Shown in pieces: positions 27,656 through 34,094 of a stretch of 64,000 nucleotides of DNA. Every line of letters starts with the position of its first letter. Position 1 is the first letter of the stretch. Position numbers and translations under genes: made by a program. The stretch is from assembly GCA_949519155.1 (NCBI GenBank), contig CATIQU010000015.1:1-64000 (forward strand), given 5' to 3'. A model generated the notes under the pieces. It made no database searches, was not told the origin of the DNA, and saw only the letters and a list, made by a program, of their open reading frames with translations. The stretch comes from Polaribacter sp. SA4-10. GTDB lineage: Bacteria > Bacteroidota > Bacteroidia > Flavobacteriales > Flavobacteriaceae.

Positions 27656-28965
27656 TAATAGTTATTAAAATTATTAATTTTCACATTAGTAGCTTTCAAA
27701 TCATGCATTAAGTTATACAAGCCAAAAAAAGTTCTATTGATATAAATAAAATGTTTAGATCCTCTGTTTCCATTCATGTTTTTTAATTCAGAACTCTTCG
27801 CGTATTTTGCACCTAAGTCAGAAATTCTTCCAAAGAATGTGTCATCAGAAAAATCGAATTCTTCACCATGAAAAGGTTGTGTAAATAAGCTCAGCATTTC
27901 ATGAAACATTGCTCTAAAAAATACTAATTCTTCTTTCGAATCGTCTTCTCGTAAAATTTCCAATTCATATAATTTTTTTTCAAAAATAGCTGGATTTTCA
28001 ATACATTCTGGCTTTGCCAGTTCGAAATATGGAATGTAAAACTCTTCAGGAATTGATTTCATACAACCAAAATCTAGGGCAATCAAATCGGCTTCTTTAG
28101 AAATTAAAAAATTTCCTGGATGTGGATCTGCATGTACTTTTCGAAGGTTGTGAATTTGATGCATGTAAAAATCCCATAAGGCTTGTCCTAATTTGTTTGA
28201 AACTTCGGAGTCCTCATTGAGCGCTGTAAATTCAGAAAGATGTTCCCCTTTCATCCAATCCATTGTAATGATCCTATCGGATGAGTATTCTGAATAATAT
28301 TCAGGAAACTTCAAATTCGGAATGTGTTTACACTTTTTAACAATTTCTTTACTCTGCTCAATTTCTAGAACATAATTTGTTTCTTCCGTTAGTTTATCTT
28401 CAACTTCCTTAAAATATTTATCAGAGTCTTTTCCTCGAATGTTAAACATTTTTATAGCAATCGGTTTCACCAATGCCAAGTCAGATGCAACACTTTCTGC
28501 AACTCCTGGATATTGAATTTTTACAGCTAGGGTTTTACCATCTTTTTCGGCTTTGTGCACTTGGCCAATACTGGCTGCATTTACAGAGGTTAAATTGAAT
28601 TTGTCAAAGATTTCATTGGGGTTTTTCCCAAAATACTTTTTGAAAGTTTTACTCACTAATGGAGGAGAAAGTGGTGGTACAGAAAATTGTGCCAAAGAAA
28701 ATTTTTCTACATAAGCAGCAGGAAGAATACTCTTTTCCATACTTAGCATCTGCGCAACCTTTAAGGCACTCCCTTTTAATTGCTTTAAGCCGTCATAAAT
28801 GTCCTCGGCGTTATTTTCATTGAGTCTTGCTTTCGCATCTACTTCGTTATTAACAAGTTTGTCACCGTAATATTTTAAATAGTTCACACCAACCTTTGCA
28901 CCCGTTGTCACTAGTTTTGTAGCACGTTGAATTTTTGATGTTGGTATTGAGTCTAATGTTTTCAT
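27655..28965 (-). CDS. AarF/UbiB/ABC1 family atypical kinase
   Basis: A 436-residue ABC1 kinase-like protein. The Ala-rich loop is NAASIGQVHKA, the metal/phosphate motifs are VHADPHPGNFLI and LIALDFGCMKS. The hallmark KxGQ motif reads KVAQ (69-72), with Ala for Gly. Such proteins bind or hydrolyse ATP and act in quinone or lipid metabolism; cyanobacterial and plastid members respond to light stress. It follows the TetR gene by 4 bases and precedes flavin reductase with a TAATG overlap. Confidence 0.9.
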   Translation of the reverse strand: MKTLDSIPTSKIQRATKLVTTGAKVGVNYLKYYGDKLVNNEVDAKARLNENNAEDIYDGLKQLKGSALKVAQMLSMEKSILPAAYVEKFSLAQFSVPPLSPPLVSKTFKKYFGKNPNEIFDKFNLTSVNAASIGQVHKAEKDGKTLAVKIQYPGVAESVASDLALVKPIAIKMFNIRGKDSDKYFKEVEDKLTEETNYVLEIEQSKEIVKKCKHIPNLKFPEYYSEYSSDRIITMDWMKGEHLSEFTALNEDSEVSNKLGQALWDFYMHQIHNLRKVHADPHPGNFLISKEADLIALDFGCMKSIPEEFYIPYFELAKPECIENPAIFEKKLYELEILREDDSKEELVFFRAMFHEMLSLFTQPFHGEEFDFSDDTFFGRISDLGAKYAKSSELKNMNGNRGSKHFIYINRTFFGLYNLMHDLKATNVKINNFNNY

Positions 28966-28969
28966 GGTT

Positions 28970-29626
28970 TTATTTTTGCATCATTTTTTCTTTGAATAGA
29001 AATTTTCCAAAATCAATAATGCTTTTCAATGGTTTAATATTTAATAAATCGAAACTTGTATTTACCGATTTTTCAATAAATATGTCTGTTTTCTCAAAAG
29101 AAGAAGAGGTGTCATCCAGCCAAAACTTCATAGTCACCAAAAGCTGAATCCATGCTGACTCTTGCAATGCTTTGTGCTGAAATTTTTCTATTTGATCTTG
29201 CTGAATGTCCAATGTTTCAATGTCTAAGTGATCAATAAATTGCTTAAAGTGTTTGTGAAAACCTTTTAAACTTTGTAAGCTTTTAAGGTTGTTTTTTCCT
29301 TTATTGAAAGCATAAACAACATAGCTTCTGTTTGCAGTTAATAGCTCAAAAAATGTAAAATAGAAACTCAGTAATTTGTTTCTGGCATCATAATCTTGAT
29401 ACTCTTCACTTTTAGAAAGTAATTGCAATGTGTTTTCAAAAAAAGTTTCAAATACAGCTTCTTCAAGTGCTTCAAAAGAACCGAAAAATTCGTAAAAACT
29501 TGCCTCTTCAAAATTATTCTCTTTTGCGAAACTAAATACAGATTTTGGTGGATGGTCGTTTTCTAAAACGAATTCCATAAACATTGAGATTAAATCGTGC
29601 TTTTTAACGGTTTTTTTTCTTGCCAT
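28970..29626 (-). CDS. TetR/AcrR family transcription regulator
   Basis: A 218-residue protein with a TetR-like N-terminal DNA-binding domain (about residues 10-55; helix-turn-helix around SVFSFAKENNFEEASFYEFF) and a divergent helical C-terminal ligand domain. It is the first gene of the unit that runs on to ABC1 kinase, flavin reductase, DUF2867, DUF2256 and three cryptochromes. Promoter and inverted repeat lie 22 bases upstream. It is the only regulator in the cluster, so it is the best candidate for binding the shared operator; its ligand is unknown. Confidence 0.84.
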   Translation of the reverse strand: MARKKTVKKHDLISMFMEFVLENDHPPKSVFSFAKENNFEEASFYEFFGSFEALEEAVFETFFENTLQLLSKSEEYQDYDARNKLLSFYFTFFELLTANRSYVVYAFNKGKNNLKSLQSLKGFHKHFKQFIDHLDIETLDIQQDQIEKFQHKALQESAWIQLLVTMKFWLDDTSSSFEKTDIFIEKSVNTSFDLLNIKPLKSIIDFGKFLFKEKMMQK

Positions 29627-29647
29627 AATGATTGATATTTATCCCTA

Positions 29648-29690
29648 CAAAGATACATAATGTTTAATGATTTAAGATTAAGTATAAACA
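29648..29690 (-). promoter_or_regulatory. Promoter and operator of first light-gene unit
   Basis: On the minus strand the -7 box is TATCTTTG (29655-29648). The inverted repeat TGTTTA-N18-TAAACA (29661-29690) starts 5 bases upstream, exactly as at 21075-21117. The 20 bases TTAAACATTnTGTATCTTTG are identical at both sites except one. No normal -33 box is seen, which suggests control by an activator or a repressor overlying the promoter. Confidence 0.72.
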
Positions 29691-29756
29691 AAATGTTTTT
29701 GTTAATTTTAGAATGATTTTCTTGAAGATGGCTGAAGTTAAGTTCTAGCTTTTAGA

Positions 29757-29790
29757 CTTTCAGCGTGACGCAATATTGTTCGATATTCTT
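29757..29790 (-). repeat. Old copy of the GIY-YIG element tail
   Basis: On the minus strand this stretch reads GCGTCACGCTGAAAG at its 3' end, identical to the C-terminal codons and stop of the GIY-YIG fossil at 29879-29893, and the 18 bases before it also match in most positions. It looks like a remnant of a second, older insertion beyond the first. Confidence 0.5.
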
Positions 29791-29806
29791 CTATTTCATA
29801 AAACAA

Positions 29807-29862
29807 AAAAAAACCAGTAACAAAAAGTTACTGGTTTTAGTCGGGGTGGCAGGATTCGAACC
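29807..29862 (-). repeat. Direct repeat copy 1: tRNA-Pro 3' end plus terminator
   Basis: These 56 bases are identical to 30137-30192. They hold the T-arm and acceptor 3' strand of tRNA-Pro (GGTTCGAATCCTGCC ACCCCGA on the minus strand) and the terminator hairpin CCAGTAAC/GTTACTGG. Here no tRNA 5' half precedes it; past the repeat the sequence turns into the end of the GIY-YIG gene. It is a displaced tRNA end, not a tRNA gene. Confidence 0.85.
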
Positions 29863-29878
29863 AGCGGTCTTCACGCTT

Positions 29879-30123
29879 TCAGCGTGACGCTGTTTCGTTC
29901 ATAAATCTTTTAGCACCACGTTTTTTAATTTTTCTTTCGAATTTTAGCGCATTTGATTTTAGAATGATTTTTTTTGAATAAACCACATTCCAATCCTTTG
30001 TTTTGGCAGTGTATCCTTTGTGGTTATAAGATGTTGGAGGAGTCTATCAGATACGGACAAGCTTGTGTAGCCAGTATAGTATTTATTTAATTCGGTAGAA
30101 TAAAGAATATAAACGGTAAACAT
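29879..30123 (-). pseudogene. GIY-YIG nuclease gene, frameshifted
   Basis: From the ATG at 30123 the frame reads MFTVYILYSTELNKYYTGYT and on to HLITTK, with the VYI...YTG pair of GIY-YIG nucleases. The rest of the family continues in a shifted frame: GYTAKTKDWNVVYSKK, then a LKSNALKFERKIKK core and RGAKRFMNETASR to the TGA at 29881-29879. One lost base near 30016-30018 (in CACAAAGG) explains this. Repaired, it would be about 82 residues, normal for this family. It lies between tRNA-Pro and a copy of the tRNA's 3' end. Confidence 0.83.
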
Positions 30124-30133
30124 ATGTCTAATG

Positions 30134-30166
30134 TACAAAAAAACCAGTAACAAAAAGTTACTGGTT
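30134..30166 (-). terminator. Terminator of tRNA-Pro
   Basis: CCAGTAAC and GTTACTGG form an 8-pair stem around a T-rich loop and lead on the minus strand into seven T. It lies right after the tRNA gene and is duplicated at 29807-29836. Confidence 0.82.
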
Positions 30167-30192
30167 TTAGTCGGGGTGGCAGGATTCGAACC
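30137..30192 (-). repeat. Direct repeat copy 2: tRNA-Pro 3' end plus terminator
   Basis: Identical over 56 bases to 29807-29862, 330 bases away in the same orientation. This copy is joined to the complete tRNA-Pro. Confidence 0.9.
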
Positions 30193-30245
30193 TGCGACCT
30201 CCTCGTCCCAAACGAGGCGCGATGACCGGGCTACGCTACACCCCG
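30171..30245 (-). tRNA. tRNA-Pro (anticodon TGG)
   Basis: A full cloverleaf on the minus strand: acceptor CGGGGTG/CACCCCG, anticodon stem CCTCG/CGAGG with loop TTTGGGA (anticodon TGG), T-arm with AGGTTCGAATCCT, discriminator A. The D-arm is TAGCGTAGCCCGGTCATCGCG-like with the usual GG. CCA is not encoded. A GIY-YIG element remnant follows it. Confidence 0.96.
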
Positions 30246-30430
30246 ATAAATGATTACTCATTTACGGACGGCAAATATACACCCTTTTCTTAATAAACAA
30301 TCTTTCTTAGAGTTTTTTATTTCATCAATTTGATCGTAAAGATTTATGTACTCATTATTAAAACTTATAAACATTGGTTTTAACAAGTTGTAAAATTCGA
30401 TACATTTACGTTTTTAAAAAGAAGAAAACA

Positions 30431-31378
30431 ATGTCAGAAAATATAGAGAAAATAAAATGTTTAATTATTGGTTCTGGACCTGCAGGTTATACTGCTGCAA
30501 TTTATGCTGCAAGAGCAGATATGAAGCCTGTAATGTATACGGGAATGCAAATGGGAGGTCAATTGACAACCACAACAGAAGTTGATAATTTTCCTGGATA
30601 TGCAAATGGAACTGATGGGACTGCCATGATGGAAGATTTAAAAAATCAAGCAGAGCGTTTTGGTACCGAAGTGCGTTTTGGTTTAGTAACTAAAGTTACT
30701 TTAAGTGAGCAAGTTGGGGGAATTCATAAAGTGATTGTAGATGAGTCGAAACATATTGAAGCGGAAACAATCATTATTTCTACAGGAGCTACAGCAAAAT
30801 ATTTAGGAATTGAAAGTGAACAACGTTTGATTGGTGGAGGTGTTTCTGCCTGTGCTACTTGTGATGGTTTTTTCTACAAGGGACAGGATGTTGTGGTTGT
30901 TGGAGCAGGAGACACTGCTGCAGAAGAAGCAACCTATTTATCAAACATTTGTAGCAAAGTAACCATATTGGTTCGTAAGGACTTTATGAGAGCTTCAAAA
31001 GCAATGCAACACAGAGTTAATAAAACAGCCAATATTGAAGTTTTATACAACACAGAAATCGATGAGGTTTTAGGAGACAGTGTTGTTGAAGGAGTAAGAG
31101 CCATTAATAATCAGACAAAGGAGAAACATGATATTCCTGTGACGGGGTTATTTATTGCCATTGGACATACGCCAAACTCTGATTTGTTTAAAGGTGTTTT
31201 AGACATGGATGATACCGGGTATTTAATTACTGAAGGAAAATCAACCAAAACAAACAGGCCGGGTGTTTTTGCCGCTGGAGACATTCAAGATAAAGAATAC
31301 AGACAAGCAGTTACAGCAGCAGGAACAGGTTGTATGGCTGCTTTAGACGCAGAGCGTTATTTAGGTGCTTTAGAATAG
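30431..31378 (+). CDS. trxB: Thioredoxin-disulfide reductase
   Basis: A 315-residue thioredoxin reductase that passes electrons from NADPH through FAD to thioredoxin. The FAD loop GSGPAGYTAAIYAAR is near the N-terminus, the redox pair is CATC (in SACATCDGFF), and the NADPH loop is GAGDTAAEEA; the FAD end motif is GVFAAGDIQD. The open frame reaches back to 30374, but the 19 extra residues are not family-like, so the ATG at 30431 (MSENIEK) is the start. It is followed by a bidirectional terminator. Confidence 0.96.
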   Translation: MSENIEKIKCLIIGSGPAGYTAAIYAARADMKPVMYTGMQMGGQLTTTTEVDNFPGYANGTDGTAMMEDLKNQAERFGTEVRFGLVTKVTLSEQVGGIHKVIVDESKHIEAETIIISTGATAKYLGIESEQRLIGGGVSACATCDGFFYKGQDVVVVGAGDTAAEEATYLSNICSKVTILVRKDFMRASKAMQHRVNKTANIEVLYNTEIDEVLGDSVVEGVRAINNQTKEKHDIPVTGLFIAIGHTPNSDLFKGVLDMDDTGYLITEGKSTKTNRPGVFAAGDIQDKEYRQAVTAAGTGCMAALDAERYLGALE

Positions 31379-31399
31379 TTTTTTAATATCAATACAAAC

Positions 31400-31433
31400 A
31401 AAAAAGAGCGTACAGAAATGTACGCTCTTTTTT
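31400..31433. terminator. Bidirectional terminator between trxB and aroC
   Basis: AAAAAGAGCGTACA / TGTACGCTCTTTTTT is a near-perfect palindrome with a 4-base loop, an A-run on one side and a T-run on the other. It sits between the converging trxB and aroC genes and would serve both. Confidence 0.88.
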
Positions 31434-31455
31434 GTTTAAATATATCGTTTTAATT

Positions 31456-32520
31456 TTAGACTGTTCTTGTTCTGTTGAGTAGATAGTAATCTGCAAGCAC
31501 CAAAGCAGTCATCGCCTCTACAATTGGTACCGCTCTTGGAACTACACAAGGATCGTGTCTTCCTTTTCCTGTAATTTCTGCAATTTCATTTTCAGAATTA
31601 ATGGTTTGTTGCGAACTCATAATCGTAGCAACTGGTTTAAAGGCTACTCTAAAATAGATGTCCATTCCGTTGCTAATTCCTCCTTGAATTCCTCCCGAAA
31701 GATTTGATTGTGTAGTGCCATCTTGATTAAAAATGTCATTGTGCTCTGAGCCTTTCATTTTTGCACCACAAAAACCGCTTCCAAATTCAAAACCTTTTAC
31801 CGCATTGATTGACAGCATTGCTTTTCCTAACTCAGCATGTAATTTGTGAAAGATCGGTTCTCCCAAACCTACGGGAACATTTTGGGCAACACAGGTAATG
31901 GTCCCGCCAATGGTATCTCCCGCTTTTTTAATTTCTTTTACTTTATCAATCATTTTTTGTGCAGAAACGTCATCTGGACAGCGAATGATATTGTCTTCTG
32001 TTTTAGAAAAGTCTAGTTCTTGATACGGTTTGTCAAGGAAAACTTCTCCAACTGAAGAGGTAAAAGCATTGATGGAGATGTGTGCTATTAATTGTTTTGC
32101 AAGTGCGCCTGCAACAACCCAGTTTGCCGTTTCTCTGGCAGAACTTCTACCGCCACCTCTATAATCGCGTTCGCCAAACTTTTTGTCATACGTGTAATCT
32201 GCATGAGAAGGTCTGTAAATATTGGTGTTATGATTGTAATCTTTTGATTTCTGATTGGTGTTTTGAATGGCAAAACCAATAGAAGTACCGGTGGTTTTTC
32301 CTTCAAAAATTCCTGATAAAAATTCAACCGTATCTGGCTCTTTTCTTTGGGTAACTATTTTTGATTGCCCAGGTTTTCTTCGGTTTAAGGCTTCTTGAAT
32401 GGCGTTAAAATCTACTTGTAAACCTGCAGGGAATCCATCAATAACTCCTCCAATAGCGACTCCGTGAGATTCTCCATAGGTGGTTAGTTTTAATAGATTT
32501 CCAAATGAATTGAAAGACAT
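31456..32520 (-). CDS. aroC: Chorismate synthase
   Basis: A 354-residue chorismate synthase, which removes phosphate from 5-enolpyruvylshikimate-3-phosphate with the help of reduced FMN to make chorismate. Signatures: [18 protein letters not shown] near the start, [17 protein letters not shown] in the middle, and [17 protein letters not shown] near the end. Length and motifs are complete. It is a single gene on the minus strand and converges with trxB. Confidence 0.97.
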   Translation of the reverse strand: MSFNSFGNLLKLTTYGESHGVAIGGVIDGFPAGLQVDFNAIQEALNRRKPGQSKIVTQRKEPDTVEFLSGIFEGKTTGTSIGFAIQNTNQKSKDYNHNTNIYRPSHADYTYDKKFGERDYRGGGRSSARETANWVVAGALAKQLIAHISINAFTSSVGEVFLDKPYQELDFSKTEDNIIRCPDDVSAQKMIDKVKEIKKAGDTIGGTITCVAQNVPVGLGEPIFHKLHAELGKAMLSINAVKGFEFGSGFCGAKMKGSEHNDIFNQDGTTQSNLSGGIQGGISNGMDIYFRVAFKPVATIMSSQQTINSENEIAEITGKGRHDPCVVPRAVPIVEAMTALVLADYYLLNRTRTV

Positions 32521-32722
32521 GACGAGTTATTTTATCGGGTAAGATGTAAAGATACTAAAGTCTTATCTAGAGCGATTCTTTTTTTTAGTTTTGTTCCCCA
32601 TATTCATAAATGGTTATTTATGTAAAAGGGTTGATTTTTAAGACAATAGAAATTCCTTTTTACGATATTCAAAAAAGATAAAAAATAATGGTCAATTAAT
32701 TTCCAAAAAGTAAAAAACTTTC

Positions 32723-32730
32723 TATATTTG
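32723..32730 (+). promoter_or_regulatory. Promoter -7 box of tRNA-Ser
   Basis: TATATTTG matches the -7 consensus TAnnTTTG, 34 bases before the tRNA. Confidence 0.55.
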
Positions 32731-32764
32731 CATCCGCATTCAGAGAATATCTGATACGACAACT

Positions 32765-32846
32765 GGAGAGATGGACAGTGGTCGTCAAGTAGTCTTGAAA
32801 ACTATCGCGGGTTAAACCGTTGCAGGTTCGAATCCTGTTCTCTCCG
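32765..32846 (+). tRNA. tRNA-Ser (anticodon TGA)
   Basis: A class II tRNA with a long variable arm: acceptor GGAGAGA/TCTCTCC, anticodon stem GTAGT/ACTAT (one G-U pair) with loop CTTGAAA (anticodon TGA), variable arm built around CGGGTTAAACCG, T-arm with CAGGTTCGAATCCTG. Discriminator G as expected for serine; CCA not encoded. Confidence 0.94.
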
Positions 32847-32852
32847 CAAAAA

Positions 32853-32884
32853 CCTTACAATTTTTAGATTGTAAGGTTTTTTTT
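32853..32884 (+). terminator. Terminator of tRNA-Ser
   Basis: CCTTACAAT pairs with ATTGTAAGG around a short loop and is followed by eight T. It starts 7 bases after the tRNA. Confidence 0.9.
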
Positions 32885-32977
32885 GTCTAAAATTCAGGGT
32901 TCATTCTTTGTTTTATGATTTTTCCTTTTGATAGCTGGGCTTAAATTTGGAATTTGATAGTATGCACTGAGTAGTTT

Positions 32978-33070
32978 TTATTTCAGTCGTTTTTTTAAAT
33001 CCATTCTTTCGTGTATTATTCTCGTTATCTCAACATAATTTTTGTTTAAAGTTCTGTAGAATATAATATT
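32978..33070 (-). pseudogene. ParE/RelE-type toxin, C-terminal fragment
   Basis: On the minus strand a 30-codon frame between stops at 33073-33071 and 32980-32978 reads NIIFYRTLNKNYVEITRIIH, then ERMDLKKRLK. That is the C-terminal end of ParE/RelE toxins (h.ifYr....veIxRIlHxRMD). The front two thirds of the toxin and any antitoxin are missing: what lies upstream is the end of another gene in a different frame. It is a fossil of a lost toxin-antitoxin pair. Confidence 0.7.
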
Positions 33071-33831
33071 CTATTTGAAATAAAGTTAAACATTTTTTCT
33101 TCAACATCTTCATCATTTCCGATAACTTCCATAGTTTCTAAATTTCCAGTAGTTACACGAAGTAGATTATTTATTACATTCCTAACAGGATTTATTGGAA
33201 GACTGTCTTTTGCTGTACTTGTAACTTCAAATGAAATTTTATTTGCACCGAATTCTTTAATTAAATTAGATAATTCCGTTACGGCAAAACCTTTGTTGTC
33301 AAGTAATGGTGTTATTTCGGTTGGATTTGCAATTTTAATTTTTAGTTTTCTGTAACTTGAAGTTCTTAAAAAATTGTCAAGAGATTATTTATAAGCTATT
33401 CTCTCAAACCTAAATATTGGTAACTCAAAATTTAATTTTATAAAATTTTCAATTGATGTTACATTTACTCCAGGTCTTCTGCTAACAATAGCAATAATAT
33501 TCGTTTTCTTGTCAAAAATGAATGAAGTTTGATATCTTAAACCATCTTCTTCATCCAAATTCAAGTTTTCAGTTAATTTGGATTTTATGTTTTGTTTAGG
33601 TTGTATGTTTTCGGTTTGTGTAAAAGCAAATGTTCCAAAAATATAATCATTTTTGTGTTTCCTTTTTTCAAATAAACCAACTTCTCCATATGTTTGATAT
33701 ACGTTTTCATATTCTCTATCTTCTGGAAGTTCAAATGCTTTCGTTATTTTATTTTGAGCTTTAACATATTCATCTTCATTTATTATTGGAATAACTTTAA
33801 AGTAGTTAACACTTAAATTTTTCTGTTTCAT
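33046..33831 (-). pseudogene. Gene of unknown family, interrupted by one in-frame stop
   Basis: The frame from the ATG at 33831 runs 148 codons to a TAA at 33387-33385, but the same frame goes on without a shift for 112 more codons (SLDNFLRTSSYRKLKIKIAN, ... ending FISNRILYSTEL) to a TAA at 33048-33046. Total 786 bases, an exact multiple of three, so one point mutation in a 261-residue protein is the simplest reading. N-terminal start MKQKNLSVNYFKVIPII. I do not recognise the family. It could instead be two shorter proteins. Its last bases overlap the toxin fragment. Confidence 0.65.
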
Positions 33832-34094
33832 TCAGTTTTTTTTAGTTTTGAGTGGTTAATGTTGCCTAACTGGTTATATCAAATCAATTATATTGTTTTT
33901 TGGGTCAATACTTCGGGATAATAAAACTTTTTCTTCTTACTTCTCGTTTTGTTTTTTAAAAGTAATACCAAACAGATTATTACAGTTGCTAAATATAATA
34001 AAAAAATAACACATGTTAAAAATGTTTTTTATAAATAGAGAAGCGCAAGTTTTTTACACTTTCCTCATCTAAAGAACCAGATACAAACAACACT
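33832..34094. other. Gap without recognised gene
   Basis: About 260 AT-rich bases between the interrupted gene and the CotH protein gene. No frame of convincing length, no RNA and no clear TAnnTTTG promoter was found; a long poly-A/T stretch is present near 33995-34040. Confidence 0.4.

Noticed and set aside
29841..29866. Possible second tRNA-Pro
   Set aside because: Only the T-arm and acceptor 3' strand are present; the D-arm, anticodon arm and 5' acceptor strand are missing.
29959..30261. 100-codon frame covering tRNA-Pro and the GIY-YIG start as one protein
   Set aside because: Its first 46 residues are a translation of the tRNA gene and its terminator; the real gene begins at 30123 and is frameshifted.
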